Below, piece by piece: positions 24,261-39,900 of a DNA stretch of 64,000 nt (position 1 is the stretch's first letter; every line of letters begins with the position of its first letter). Location: positions 124,001 to 188,000 of the forward strand of contig NW_019091461.1 of NCBI RefSeq assembly GCF_001949145.1. Reading direction: 5' to 3'. The translations under genes and the position numbers were made by a program. The notes beneath the pieces are model-generated. The model ran no database searches and was not told where the DNA came from. It saw nothing but the letters and a program-made list of their open reading frames with translations. The stretch is from Acanthaster planci. Lineage: Eukaryota; Echinodermata; Asteroidea; Valvatida; Acanthasteridae.

Positions 24261-27200
24261 TAGTGATCTTGATCATTAATTCAAACAAACGTCAGCTACC
24301 ACATACATGCAGATGAAGAAGTGAAGAGTTTGTCTTACCAACTATGAAAGTTATCACAATTTTTGACTGGGTTTGCAGTATTTTTGCTGAAATCATGACT
24401 TCAGATCTGCCACCACAGTGTACAGTATTAGCCTTTTTGAGAATTTGAGAAAGATATCTTGAATTTCCTCACACAATACCCATGCTGTAAATCAACTGTC
24501 CTCACAGTTCAGACAAAATTCTCCCTCCCGAAAATACATGACTGGCAAATGTGCCAATCAATTTAAATTAAAACGCCGAGTGGAGATGGCGAGCTATACA
24601 AAGAACCACTTGACTTTGCCCGCCTGCCAAGTGTCCCAATCTGACGGTCACACTCGAGATGCCATGGAAGGTACCCAGCAGATTGATTGGAGATAGTAAA
24701 TTGGTTAGTTGTATGCAGGGACCTAGTCGAAAATTTCAAAGGAATTCCCGCAAATTTGATTTGAGGTAAAATTTCAAATTAAGTTTCAAATGAATGAAGT
24801 TCGTTTTTCAATATTAAAAGAAGGAGAGCATACGTCTTGGAATATTTTTTTCCCAGCCACTGACATTTTGTTTTACCCCGGATAGAAGCATATATTACAG
24901 AAGAGTTTCCCAGAAGAGAGGAAGTTGTTGTTTGGGTCATTCATTAAAGACGTGGAATATGTTTCCCTAGAAAAACATCTCCATGTAAACAGGAAACTCT
25001 GGGCTGGAGAGTGTCGGCCTAAGGACAGAAGAGACAAACAATATACAGTTTGGGATGACAAATATCGTAGGCAACTGTCATATTTAGGCCATTTTTTATC
25101 ACACAGCTCACACTGCTATAAATAGTTTAATTATGACCTTATGTCAGCAGGCAAAATGGACTCTAATGTACATGTACGTGTGAGACTACTTTTACCTGAA
25201 GTCCACAATGCATTGAGTGCTTCCAGTACAATCTGGTCATGCGAAATGTTAGGCGACTGTATTTGATGTGTTAAGGGCAATTGTTACTTATTTCAGAAAT
25301 CTTGCCCTGGAATCTCTGAAGAAAGTTTTAGTTTGTTGAGACTTGGGAAAACAGTGAACTGTGTGTTTGCTATTTTGGGGTGTAAACATTTTTAATGCTA
25401 GTTTTTCCTCATCTGTCCCTATTCTCTGTAATTTTAAAATAAGTGTGATTTTCACTGGCATTAGTGTAGATGGAATGGTGTGTTGTCAAGACACTTTCCA
25501 GAAGAAATGTGTGCCACATGAGCAAAATCATGTAGCTGTCTAGGTGATTGGTTGTATGCCCCGTTCTCAGTGATCCATGAGCAGGGTTGAAAGTGAACCT
25601 TTCTGAACACTTGAGTCATTTTGCAGAGAGTTCACACAACTTTACTTGTTTTCCATTTTGAGATAGATTTGAACAATTCTCTCCAAATTCCGCCCAGAAT
25701 CGTGCCATAAATTGTCCAACAAATTGAACTTTCCCCTTTCACTTCAGAGGCTTTTGATGCATAGCCCCTGAGCATGTGATAAGGTTTTTCCAGATTGTTC
25801 AGATGACACCAATGGCTGAAAGTGCGAAGTGGAACCTGACTGGTGAGTTTTCACTGACGCCTGTCAAGTAATGTGCGAAGGAAGTCAAGCAAAATAGGGT
25901 AGAGTGGGCATCCTACGGGCATTAAACACTTATACGAAGGCTAGCTTATTATAAATGATGTGGCCAGTCCTAAGAGGAATATGCTCTGTTACACTGCCTT
26001 TCCATCTGTTTAATTTAAATTATGCATGGTCTTTTAACATTTTGGTATTTTATCTCACAATTTACAAAAATGTAAGTTTGATTCAAATAGTTGCTGACAA
26101 ATGTTGCACATTTGTTGGTTTTCGAAGATAAAGAACTCCCATGTTTTCATTTCTCATTCTTTTTCTTATTCTTACTTTTTTTGTAAAACTTCCAATATTT
26201 GTGTAGGTAAAATGCTTCCAAACCCACTCCTCGGAGGGAAAACGGTTTCACCTTTTCAGTAAGGACAGTGGTTTGTGGGCTCACTTTGGTTTCATTTTGA
26301 AAACAATAATGCTCTTCGTAGAGAATATTTCTCCAACAATGCCAAGTTTGAAAGCTAGAACAGCAACCTAAATTTGAGGTTTTTTGAGGTGGGAACTATT
26401 ATTGTCAGTTTTTTTAGTTGTTGGTATCTTTGCCTGTCATAGCAAATGATGGTTGGAGGTAGATTTGAACAGCTCACTGTAACCAGAAAAGAGTCAGGGG
26501 AGGTGAAATCCACCCCCTTAACATTTTCCCCAATATTCCCACAGTGCATTTTTTTTTTCACCTGCCAAACTTCAAAAAGTTTTTCAGTAACATCTTACAG
26601 CAATGTTAACATCAATCATGTGAAAATCGGATATACAGTACCATTCTTGCACAACATTTAATTTTTCTGAGATCAGTCAAAATTGCATACTGTCCACTGA
26701 CATGTTCAATGTACGCAAGCCGACACGCAAGGGACCACAAACTTCAAATGACCGTTATAACAAAATCTGTGTCAGATTGGTGTGATATTTCATATTTTCA
26801 TTGATAATAAGTGGGTTAACATGCATGCAAAGTTTCAAATGATCAGGCAAGTAACAGCAGAGTCTTTATGGGCTGTAATTTGCCCCCCCCATCGGCTTTG
26901 AGATGCCCCCCCTAAAAAAAACATTCAGCTCTTTTAGGGTGATTATGTGTGAAATATCAATGATTGTGAGATCATTGGTCTAATTGGGCAGAAATAATTA
27001 ATCAGGCCCCATCTACCATATGAGTGCAGTACATGGTGCTGGCCTGGCTATCTATTGGTTAGAATAGGCAGTTTGTTCATGTATCCAACCAATTGCTCGT
27101 TTTATTGCATGACTAAGCGATGTACCAGTAGGCTTCTGTATATCGCCCACAGAGACAACCCAAAAGGACATAAAACAAGACGTTGTACGGCCACCGTCGG

Positions 27201-28794
27201 AGATATTGATTCACTAATTACGATGTGGGGATGCAAGATTGTGTCGGCACGTGAGCACAGGAGGCCGGACGATGAACAGGACTAAATGAGGACAAGTGCA
27301 CGACACGGCACTCTGCATTGTGTGTGTAGTATATGGGAAACATTAGCGGACGTATATGCCACTAACACACACGTGGGATATCAAGGAATACATTTCTGTC
27401 AAGACTGCCTTCATTCAGAGGGTCTCACCCATTTTTCTCACCACAGAAGCTAGATTCCTTTAATTTGTCTGGACACCTGTGCTGGGTAAGGATTGAGGAC
27501 TGTCCACTTTTCTGCCTGTGGTATTGTGTCAAAGACTTCCCTTCATTTATATCATGTCATCGAAAGCAGTGACGGCATAGGATAAGTCAGACTGCACGAT
27601 GTTCGCATGTGCCATGCTGGGTTGAGATGGTGTGGTGACCGGTGAGTTGAGATGTACAAAGCTTGGCATTGTGTACATAGGTTTGTCAGAACTCAATCGT
27701 TTCTCTGCTGCATTGGCTTGGACTGTAATGTTATTGGAACCTCGGTGGTTTTTCAATTTTGTAGAAGCTGCCTCCTTTATTCTGGTGACTTCTCCAGTTG
27801 AATTTTAATTGAGTGTTTCGCTAAAGTGTTGCAAGGACAGCCTGTTAATGGATGCTTTAGATTTAAGAACATTTTAAAACATTAATCTTTGCATCTGTTT
27901 TCTTTGACAGTGAAATGAAATTTCAAATTTAGTGCTCTACTTATGTTGAAAAATTCCCGTTGTTTGAAAACAAATTTAATCCTTGTCTGTAAAACCTAAT
28001 GGCATTGTTTATCAGTATTCCACAAATGTTGTGTTAAAAGTAAGGAATGCATGCATACGGCAGGATAGACAGTTGTACTGTTCTGAATTCTAGATTGACA
28101 GATAACTCCTTGAAACCTGGGCAATGCCCAGAGATCCACCACATTCATATTCAGTAGATGTCCAAGTGTCCCTTGAGGGTTTTAACCTGATAATCCTGCT
28201 CTTCTCCAGTTCGCCATTTTCTTACTCGGATACCAAAATCCTTATCTTGAATGTGAGTGTTTTGGATGAAGTTTCATTATTGCAGCCTTTTCATTCATCT
28301 GTTAGATTGGTTAAAGGTATGTTTAAGGTGAACATGACTTCCGACTCATCAAAATTCTGGATCTAATCATTCCAATTTGATGCCTCTTTTTCCATTTTTG
28401 CTGCATCTAAATTTTGATATTGATCTTTTCTAAAAGAGAACCAACATCAATGTGGACAACCCTGCTTCCTTTATCGGCTTCAACTGTTTATCTTTAAGAC
28501 TTATTTATCACAATATATTGATTTTAATACGATGTTGGGCCTCAAGTTTAGCAAAGAAGGTCAAGGGCAATTGCACTGAGGTCAAATTAGTCACATCACT
28601 TATTCTTGTGTGTGGAGCTTTATTGAATAGAATTTTTGTCGGGTGTTCTCTCTGTGTCTGTCACCTTATTCCTTATTTGGATAACATTAATGATATCCAA
28701 TGTGTGTGCATTATTATGACTGATTGGTTAAGAGGATTGGGTTTCAAGGTGATGGACGACAGCAGATTGTGCAGAGAAGATTGAATAGGATGGA

Positions 28795-28935
28795 GGCAGA
28801 GTTCTCATGGTCATGGACAAATCCTGGAAAAAAGGTGTCCTGGAAAGTCATGGAAAAGGTACAGAAATTTGGAAAAAGAATTGCCAGTAGGGTGTCCTGG
28901 AATCCTATGGTCAGAGGAGAAAAGTCATGGAAAAC
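28795..28935 (+). repeat. Low-complexity 'tcatggaaaa' repeat stretch
   Basis: Degenerate repeats of tcctggaaa, gtcatggaaaa and ggtgtcctggaa recur here. An open frame runs through it but the translation is repetitive (W, K, S, G) and matches no family I know. It is probably repeat-derived. Confidence 0.5.
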
Positions 28936-31900
28936 TCAAGATCAAGTGATAAGGGAATAATGATACAGTTCCCGGCTGTACCCTTGTCGGTCTGTAGTTG
29001 TCACTAGTGGATATGGCAGTCTTCCAGTTCATGATACCAAACAACTTGTCTCTGCAAAATGGAATTATGTTTCAGGAAATTGTCAGATTTTAGTACTGGA
29101 AAACTCGTGGAATTTAGGTTTCACGTACCCGTCAGAACCCTGGATTAATTCATTGTGCGCCTTCAGCCTCCCAATTTCTTTTATTTTTTATGTGGAAATT
29201 TCTTGTAGCCTGCATGCTCTTACTACCCTGTGTAAACATGTACGTGTAATCTTGCCTTTGTGCATTTGCCATATTTCAGCTTTGATCACACCTGACAGAT
29301 TAAATATTTGGCAGATTGATGTTGGTACTTGAAAAGTATTTAAGAACAACACTAATTTTTCTTGCATCAAGTACGGGTTGAAAAATGATAGATAACATGA
29401 ACATGTCCCCAAGTATGTGCACTTGCGTAGAAAGCATCCAAGTTGCCAGCCAAAATTCTAGATTCTGAATTGCATTAGTCATCATCCAATCCTGAATAAT
29501 TGCATCAGACCTCATGTGAAAACAATTAATCATGGTTCATTTCCTCCACACTTGCAAATCATGTGAGTAGAAGTCCAGAGTTTTGCCTGGGCTGTCAGAT
29601 TCCCACTTTGAAGTTGCGGTGTTCATGCAGTGTGCTCGGTCAGCATCATCAAGATTTTGTTTCTAAAAGAGTGTCTTTTGGATGCCGTACTCGGAGTCTG
29701 ACCATTCATACATCTCCTCTCATTCAAAGCAGTGTATTCCTTTGTTGTAAAGCTCATGGGCTCCTGTAATTACACGTCAAATGTACATAAGATTAACCAT
29801 GATAATTAGGGAACACTTGGATTTTTCCAAATAATTTTTCTTTCCAAATATGAGCTTTTGAGTGTTATGAACCACTTTTAATTGTTTGTCAAGACTCAAA
29901 CCCTTGTAAATTGAATATTGAATAAAGAACTGGTAATAGTTACATGTAAGTTTAGATTTGTTCATGTATAAATAACACTATCCACTTACAGTGATGTGAG
30001 CCCACTGTTTCTAAAATGCTGTGATTGAAACATTGCACAAGGTTATGCCACGGTGAAATAAAAAAAAAAGATAATGCTGAGTCTGCAACTCTGAGAAGCT
30101 TTTATGTTTGCCCTGAGGCTGATTTCAGACTTTCCTCACGCGCCTCCAAATAAAATACATGGACCAAAGAAGAATAGCACGCCGACACACGAGAAGGCCA
30201 GAAATCGAAGATTCACTTGTCATATGATGCCATGTAATATTCAATAAGCTCATTGAAGAATAGCAAATTCTACAACGGCTGTGCCAGTTACAGCAGAAAA
30301 AAAAATCAATTGGACAGAGAGCCCCTGTGGCTTACAGTGTTCCCTTCTTCCAACCTCAACCTTTTTTTTGGGGGGGGGATAGAGGACGAGACTGTGTATT
30401 ATTGTGTGCCTCCAGGGTCTAACAATAATAACATCATTTCGCTTCTTGAAAATGTACTCTATTAGAACAAACAGCTCAATATTTGATGGCCAGCCAGCCT
30501 TGAATAATGCAGCCCAGATAGGGGTGCCTGCACTCACTGTGACTGCCATGGAGAAAGAGCTCCTGTATTGTAGATGCTCACCCACTGTTCTCATTTGTTT
30601 GGTCATTTCAGACATCTCTGGGGACTTAGAGTATGATGTTTACAAACTGAAGATTCAGTCTTTGTCAGGGAATTTTTTATTTTTTTTTTTATCTACCATG
30701 AGATTCAGGTTATTCTCAAGTGCCATTCGCATGTCGTTTTTGCTGTCATTGTAAGCTGTCAAAGAGTCTGTTGGTCAAATTGTCTGAAATCTGTTGATAA
30801 TGGCTCCAAGATGTAAGAACTTAAATCCTTTTCATTTTTATGTTGCTTATCATTTGATCTTCAGCAATTTATTTTCCATCAATTTTAAAAATGCACCTTT
30901 TCTTTTCAAACCCCCCTCCCAATTTTATCAATAATCAAGTGTTATTAATAATAAGGGTTGAAATGATAGAACATGATATAAACCATATTTTTCCCCTCAA
31001 AATGTCATCACACATGCAAATATTTCTGATGTATGTTTAAGTCAGTGTTTGTTATATATTTGATAGCTACTCAAATTTCTTGGGGAATAAATTGAAGCTG
31101 GAAAATTAGGCACTTTCTAGAATAACACATAGATGGAATAAAAGAAATTAATTCATTGAAGGTGTTGCTTTGGGGAGTGGGTATACGTTTGATTAAGTTT
31201 CTGGCTAATCAGTTGTAATAAGATTTAATACAAGTTAATTATTCGTCTAGGTTGTCAGTGTAGACTGCAGCCTCCAGTGATTGTAATTATGACTCTTGGA
31301 GGATACTGAGGGAGAAAAATGTAAAAATAGCAGTCAAGAGGGAATACGTCGGAGCCATTTTGTCAGGCACTTCTCTAGCGGTGTTTTTCTTTGCACTTCG
31401 CCTGCTGATGGATTGTGTATATTGGTTGGTGTTCTACTCAAGTTTGGTGTGAATCATTTGCATGTGAGGCACTGCTGTGAAGCCTGTGAACTTGTGTATG
31501 CCTGCACGTTAGGTCGTCAAAGTACCTGCCCTTGGCCCCTTGGGTTTTCCATGTAGAGCCTAGACTATTAGTAAGTTGGATCAACATTAAGCCAGCATAG
31601 GGAAAAATTGCACTTGGACATCAGACTTTTTCCAGCCATTTACTTGACAAAAATGAATGACTCTCTGCACTTACGGCTCAGGCAAACAGAAAGCGAATGC
31701 TGGCTGAGCACGTACGTGTATTGTGTCTAATTTCACCCTCTGGGTTAGAGTGTGTTGAAAATTACATTTTTACCAAGCAACGAGCCGCCAGTTTTCTTAA
31801 TAGCCTTCACCTTTAAAGATTTGAAGTTTTGTCATTCCTTTGATATGAGGCTTATTATCAGGTTATCATCTTGGTAAACATTGCCAAAATAAATTGAATG

Positions 31901-33859
31901 AAATGCAATAGCACGGTAATTGCTTCGTATTACATTATGACCCAAAGTCCAGACATGCCGCAGAAAAACTATCTTCATTGCACAGACAAATCTTAGGTTG
32001 GCTGTAGTCCACAATCAGATGCTGTTAATGGTCAATGTAATGTTAGTGAAGGTTAATGTGCAAGTTAAACTAGTGAACAATAGTGATTTTGAACAGCCAG
32101 CAACCACAGTGCTTGTTTTAACGAGGTTTTGTGACTGATCAGTTATTACTTAGACTAAATGCTGTGTTTCCCTCAAAATTTCCCTATGTGCACTGAGTCA
32201 CTTGTTTGAGCTAAGCTACTGATCTGACCACATGGTATATTAGCAAGGTTGGGCTTACTGGATGCAGTAAGAGTAGAAGTATGTGTACATTCAGGGTATT
32301 GTTGAATTAGAGGTGGGTGTGGCATTGGGAGGAGTTAGTGTTGGATGTCATAAGATTGTGTTTTGTTTTCTTTCTTCTGTTGGACATGTCTTTTGAGTGC
32401 GCGCGCATTCGTGGCACAAGGGTTGTATTGTGTCTAAGGATAAAATTTTGGTTCATGATTTTGTCCAAAAGGAAGGAAACTTATGTCTTTTTTTAGACTA
32501 GCTGCTAGAAGTCAGTGAGGTTGCTTTTAAGTATACATGCTTGTTTTATACTGGACAGTTACCGGTGTTTTCAAGGAATTTTATATTGTTTTTCATACGA
32601 TCATTGTGTTATTTATGTAAATATTTTACAGAAACCAAGTGTCACATATTTTACATGACCCGATTATTTGATTGATTTGTGGATCGATTACAACCGAACC
32701 GCGCCGTTTTCAGTGGTTTTTTTTGGTTTTTGTCCTATAGAAGGTTGGGTACAACATCACACACACTGTCTTTGCTCCTTAGTTGTGGGTACTATTCATG
32801 TTGAAACCTAGATGTTGTGGATACCATTTGGGGGACAAATTCCTGCCCAAACTACTCATTCTTTCTTTCCAAACAAAGGAAAGTATCCCCTTCATGCTGT
32901 GAAGCCTACCCAGTGGAACCCGTACATGTACACAGCAAGTTGTGGTTGCAGCAATTCTGTATTCACTTTTTATCCATCGCATTAGGTTTCCTAACTGTGA
33001 GGGGTTTAGATAAAAGGTTTCCTACATGTACTTCAAGGAAAACCCAAGGTCCTTCAGATTCTCTTCACATACCAAATTTCCCCATCTGCAGTGGTACATT
33101 AAAGTGCAGTGTCGGAATGCTGATAAATATACCATTCCTTCTGTTATTACTGTATGTTTGATTGATGGTTGTGACTGGAATGTAGTAATGACATCAATAT
33201 CTTCTTTTGATGGCTGTTTGAGTTCAAGAGATTTTTGATTGGAGAATGACACTTGTTGATTGTTCAAGTGGACCCAATCATTGCACGACACAATCCTTGT
33301 TGGTTTTGGCATTGTGCATACTTCAAACTTTTCCCTGCAGTTTTCTTGAATGGCACATTCAGAAATTGAAGTGGTGCCGTGAGTCTAAGTTCTGAAGAAG
33401 TCAAAAGATTTGCATTGCGGCTTTATCTCTGACAATATTCTGTCTGACAAATTGGAAAGTCTACTTGGAGAAATCCAAGACTGTCTTGTTGCCAAAGCGG
33501 GGACATCTAGGCGGGCGCTCCTTTGTGTCAGTGTTGATGTTGGGCTTCATTTTACCGATTGCCTGATGCAGAAATGTCCTGTGTTTCCATTGCATTCATT
33601 GCCATTCGAAGATTAATTAATTTACAGATGGCAACCTCGTTGGGTGCAAAGATTGTCCCATAGTCAAAAAGATACCAATTTGATTTTTTGATGTGATTTT
33701 CATCAGTTTTTATTTCCATTTTGTCATTTTTTGTGCAATTGGTACTTTATACATGTAGGTGAATAGGAGAGAAAGTACTTCGCAAATTTATTTGTTAAAT
33801 ATTAGCTCCAAACCCGAAGAAAACAAAACTGGTCAGCAAATAAACGCAAGGATGTTGGT

Positions 33860-33945
33860 ACCGTGAGTAAGGCTTTGACTGTTTTCTCCCCCAACATCAC
33901 AGTGAGTAAGGCTGAAAGCTGTATTCCCCAATGGTGTCACATTGT
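33860..33945. repeat. Degenerate two-copy tandem repeat
   Basis: gtgagtaaggct followed by a ccccaacatcac-like segment occurs twice in succession (accgtgagtaaggctttg... and cagtgagtaaggctgaaa...), with the second copy diverged. It lies in the gene-free stretch. Confidence 0.45.
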
Positions 33946-36900
33946 CACTTTAGTGATCTGAATTCATGACGGTGTGGTAATGTGGTGCCATTTGATGCGA
34001 TAATTTTGAGCACAGAGTAAGTGGAACTAGACACAAATATTCAACAGTGTCATTTTTTCTTACCGGTATCACATCTTTTCTTTTCTTACACACGGTTCTC
34101 TAGTTTCATTCCAAACATGAATAACAGAGTGCAGTGCACTGTACCGTACATTTAGGTGGAAACCTTGAGGTCTTTGAATGTATGCATGTGATGAATTTTT
34201 GATAGGCTTTTCACAAAATCTGTGGATGATAACAGCACTGTGTGTAAATGTAAGACGATGCGAATAGTAGGAAGTACTTGTGTAAGGTATGAAATCCCTT
34301 TTTAATCCAGTTTATTTTTTTTAATGTCTTGATTTATTTTGGAAGGTTTGGTCTAGTTTCAAAGTGTTTCGGTAGAATTTCATTCAGATTGAAAATATTT
34401 GCAGTGTGAAAAAGTCTGCAGGAGCTAAACATATTTATTTCTCTCGTGAAAAATTTGACACTTATGTTGCTAATTTAAAGCAATTCTCCTTTAAAGAGAT
34501 AATATACCCAAATTTCTTTTTACTTTTAATATTAATTTGTATATGTGTGCAGATTATACATATCACAGCAGGAGACTTCAAAAGGGAATTTTTCAGTGGA
34601 GGTTATTATTAAACTAGATTCTGCCAACTACAACAAAATAGGTAAATAATAATTAAAACGATTAGTGAGAATAAATTTGATAATAAAGTAAATATAAGTG
34701 TGGTAGGATTTTAAACTTACGTTACAGTTATTTGGGTTATTAGCACCCTAGGATTTTTGACAAAAATTATATTTAAACTGAGGACTGGAGACTGTTGGGG
34801 TTGCAAATACTACCTTTAAAATATTGTACATGGAAGTGTAAGTCCCAAGTTACAGACACGGTCTTAAAATCTGAGCATGTGACAACTTGTTTTTCAGCTG
34901 GCTAACATATGACCTCTGGCTAAGATTGTATCCAGAATATTTATTAGGGACTTGTGTTAAGCAGCAGATAAGGAAATGTCTGTCGTGTTAAATTGAACTG
35001 ATTAACCGCAAGCGTTCTGCTGCTGGAACACAGCTATCACAACAAGGTCTATCCTGCCATGCAGTATAATATCTCAATACGTACGCAACATCACTGACCG
35101 AGAAAAGTGTCATGATCTCTCTGCATCTCTCAAAGGGGGAGGGGAGAGATATACTGCGTCTAATAAGTCTTGGCATTTGTTATCAGAAGTGAGTGATGTG
35201 CATTCCCTTGGCACGGTGCAATTTCTGCATCTTCTTCGTTCTCTCTTGGGATAACGGGCCTGTTTCCCCTTCATATTTGTCTGCTGACTGTCTGGCTTTG
35301 TTTTGATTTTCTGTTCTTGCTCTCTCTATATAGCTGCCAGTTCTTGGTGTTAAAGGTTGGCATGGCTCATCCTGTTACTTCCAACCACTTGGCATTTTAA
35401 GGAACACTGTGCCACCCCAACCCAAACCTCCAATGGGTACCGTGTATATAGAACAGCCCCTTGGCATGGTCACACTGCTGGTTCATTTGTATCTAATTTT
35501 ATTTATCACGATAGAGGGAACCAATTCCATATAGACATTAGAGTGAGAATAATATGAAACCTGTGAGCCTCATGCTTAGTGCAGGGGAGTTGGCACTTTT
35601 TTTGCGCACTTTTCAGACTAAAAAACTTGTGTGTACTCTGCAACATACACATGCGTAGAAGGGCACCCATCCAGTGCATCAGCCCCAGAGGATGTGGTTG
35701 CTAGGTAATGACACACCCTTTCTCATTCATGCACAGAGCCCAATGTTCAGGACAGATGCATTACTGGGCACCTACATGTATGGCTGATTGGAATCTGATA
35801 AAATCTTGGCCTCAGGCCAGTCGTGCATGCCTGGCCATAAAATCTAGGTTTTTCTCCATCTGATATTTGCTTATTTCCAATTTGCTTCACACTATTTCTG
35901 CAATATACTAATTACTGGCACTTCCCACCAGGATAATGTGATTTACGTAGCGGTGCTGTGAGATCAGTCTGCATTGTTTGCTTGATGTGAGTGGACATGT
36001 CGTCAGTGCCTCGTTCATATTTGCACCTGGCAGGAAAGCCATGCCTTTTAGAGAATCGCATCCTCAAGGATAATCATGCCAAAGGGGTACAGGGTGTCAG
36101 AGAACAGGTGGTTGCCTTCAGCCAGTTACATGTAAGGTATGTTAAGGAACCATGTGCTTGCTGTGTTTGGCCAGTCTCGTCAAACCCAGTGATTTGTAAC
36201 TTAAGATGCTTCTTATTGGTTCAGAGAACCAATTAAATGATGTTACTGATTTTCACAGTGACTGCATCCAGGACCGCCATGATCTGAATAGCCCTGGATG
36301 CATCCATATCACATCAGAGCCAAAGGAAAACATATCACCAAACAGTCCTACCCCTCCCTTTCTGTTCCGTTCTGTCATCATTAGTGCAGTTTACCTCATG
36401 GGTTCCAAAAGTGCGGAGATGAAACAATAAGCATCCACACATGCGTAGATGGTCGTCATGTGACCTGTATACCGTGCAATAAATATTTTTCCTTTTGGCC
36501 TGGGTTCCTCATCGCAGTCAACCACACCAAAAGGATATGGAATGCTAAATGCTTGACATAGCCCGATTTATTCCAACAGAATACTGTTCACACAAAACCA
36601 CAACCACCATGGATTTCGTGGCAAGGACATGTAATTTGCTTCCCTGGATGACTGATGGTCACATTAGACACATAATCAGTCCAGGTTTCAAAGGACGAGA
36701 AGCTCCAGTGGAGATTAGTTGGAAACTTGTTAATGGCATCCGGCATCACAAATGTGAAGCCACTCTCTCCGGAATGAAGAGCCTGTGTCAGGCTTTTAAA
36801 ATGAAATTGGATCGGGCTGTGTAATTCTTTCGTTGTCAGATAAAAAAGATATTTTTATTTCTCATATTCCTCCTCTATGGGGGCATGTGTACATTTGGGC

Positions 36901-39900
36901 TTGTAGTAAAAGAATGGTAGTATGATAACTAATTGTCACATCATTAATTACTCAGATGAGGCATGACTGTTGCACCAAGCAAGATGTGAAGAACATCACA
37001 CCCTCCATAAGTAACAATAATTCATTCATCAGACAGTTTACCCAACTCTTTTGGTCAAAAACGTGAGTGGTTTTAAAAAGCTGATTAAACTTCCGATTAC
37101 CTTAAACACCATTTTTATATCATTTTTACAACTCAGAATAAAAATTAATTGAGCAATTTTAAACAAATCAATCAATCAGTAATGGCATTTGCCTGTGGTT
37201 TTTCCCCTAAAGGTTTGGACAGTGGTGAATGAATATTTTCTAGCTTATTCTATATTTAACCTTACTGTCAGAAAGGTGGGTTCCAGTTTGTTTACACTAA
37301 GATCCAACCAGCCATGCTATTTATAGACCAATTAGCAATTCTGGTAGGTGTCCATGTGGCTCATATTAATGCTGTATTTATGAGGGAGAATTCTGGTGAA
37401 ACTCAGAAGCAATTACCAGGGTCGCCGGTTGCTATGTAGACAGTGTTCACTGATGATGGATAGATAATGCCCTGTCCTGGGAGTATTCATAAAAAGACAA
37501 CTGAAAAAAGGTCAGATATTGTACCCCTGAAGGGACTCCTGGAGGTATTCTTGCCTGCTCTTGCATGCCAAGTCAGGCTATTATGATGGTAAGTCATTTT
37601 TGCTTGCATGCATCATAGCTGAGCCTTGCCCCGACTGGTCACAGTGCTCAAAGGCTCTGATATTTTTCATGGAATACACATTTTACACAGAGTTGATTCA
37701 TGTTGATGTGAGCTCGACTCTGAAATGGCTTCACCTAACAGCAACTTTGCATGTTCACTGTTGGAGGGAGTCATTGTACTAATGAAAGAGGCTGGAGGCT
37801 GTTTAAAATTCAGATACATGTGCTTACTTATAGCAGCAGATGCCTTACTTCTCACAGCGGTCCGTAATAAGGTGATGGCTCACCTTTTGGAAGGTTTATT
37901 GGCTTGGTGAATAGATGAGAGAGGATGTGTTATTACCAAACAGTGATGCCTCATGGGGTGGACTCATCAACTCGTGCATATCCTTGTCGGCATACATTTT
38001 TTGGTGTGGAGTATGTATGATTTTAATGTTGACAAACCGGAGGCACAGCAGCAATTGCAGTGAAGTTTCATCTTATATTCTATCTTGATCGCCAGTAAGT
38101 GGGTACCTGTACACGGAGCTTACGAAGATCCCTTAACTTTCCCCCCAAATCAGTTTGCATTTTAAGCTACTTCAACACCATACATGTGCGGAGCTTGTTT
38201 CCTTTCCATAGATTCATGTTTTCTCTTTGCCATTCTCCTCTGGCCTGTTATCTTTTAAAGCATGTCTTACGACAGAAAAGTCTTAAGATGAGGAAACACA
38301 CTGCAGTGACTTGAGATATCATAATACTGAGCTTCAAGCAAAACATTCCTTGTCAACATTTAGTGACCACATCTGTCGGATCATTGCTCACTTTGGTTCT
38401 TGTCCCTTCCAGCAATAACATAGTTGGGGAAACTGATGACATGTTATTTGTTAGAAGCATTTCATGCACATGTTGTTGCCAGCACATCAGAGGTTGAATC
38501 TGGCCTGCTTCCAGTAGTCCTAGTAAATCAGAGGCAGATCCCAGAACTTTTCTGGAGGAAGGGGGAGGGTCAGGCACATTAGATATTTGTTTGTATAGCT
38601 GATTGTTCCTTTTAGGATGTCATTTAATTTATTATGTTTTAATATTACTTTCATCATTATCCCATTTTTATTGACATAAGCCTATTGTTCCTTTCATTTT
38701 TTGTGTCATTGGGAGGGGTGACCCCCAGATCCCCCTCCCCCAAATCTGCGCTTGTAGGTTTGCTTTTTTCATCTAGTGAGATGAGATCCTTCCTGCCTGC
38801 ATCCTTGCCAATAACAAAACCAATCCACTCATCATTGAGTAGGTTCAAATTTAATCGGACGACATCATCAAACACAATCCAAGTAATCAAACCAATCTGA
38901 TGGCCAAGAATCCCTCTCTTTACAGGCTAGATCCAGCACCCAAGAATTCACTTGCACTTTTGACTGTGCCAATATATATATATACCAGTGCATGTGCCGT
39001 ATCGGGCTTACTGCAGTTTGCCAATTATTTATATCCCGGATTCATATTTGAAGTCCGGATTTCCACTTAATCAAGGTGTTACTTCAATCACAGACTAACA
39101 GCTGACCACTCAGTGCAGAGATCTTTGATGCAGCATGTCCCAGGGATCATGTGCTGAGCAGATTGCTTCTATTTATTTCCCAATGTCAGTAGCTACCTGT
39201 AGGGATGCATTTCAGGTTTGCATTGTAAACAGGCCTCAATCAACTGGCTCAGTGCAGGTTAAGAGTTGCAGTCAGCATTTGATGTTACAGAAGTGGCTGA
39301 TCCAGGGGTTGCCCTGCACTTATGTGTATGAAAGGGAGCACCCTAATTGAAGTTGTTTCTTTAATGAACATACAAAACGTGTATATTAGGGACCATTCCT
39401 GTCTTTAAAGTTCTTAAATAACTGGTTGTATGCGGAGGAAAACTAAAGAGTGATACAAAAGGAAAAGGATCTCCTTGAAAAAATATTTTAAAATCAAAAA
39501 AATTGTTGGGTGCTCACTGGATGCACCCCTGGCCCTGTGAATCCACTTCATCAAATTGGATATAAAACCGTTTACGTGTGCATTTTGCGTGTGGTAATCG
39601 TGGTCTAATCACTTTGACTCAAATAATAGTTTGAGTAAAAGAAACTAATTGATGATACTTCACAACTTATATTAGTCATTTTATGACCAGTTCATACTTT
39701 TGTATGTAATTTCCTAGAAGTTTAGACATAGAATTTTAGGCCTGTTTTCAAGAGATAATTCTATTATCCTTTCAATCCAAATGTATTTTTGAGTCATCTG
39801 GAATTTTGAAGATGGCTCCTTTTTATTGAAGTATGACTCATTTTAATGTTCCTCATTTGTCAACATCTTTGCACTGGAAAGCAGCTCAGAATGGATGGAG

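Noticed and set aside
28724-28960. Lys/Trp-rich open frame that could be a small protein
   Set aside because: It is made of degenerate tcatggaaaa repeats, lacks a start context or splice support, and resembles no known family.
36549-36824. 91-codon open frame in the gene-free stretch
   Set aside because: No motif, no splice-site agreement and no recognisable family; this length is expected by chance in 27 kb.
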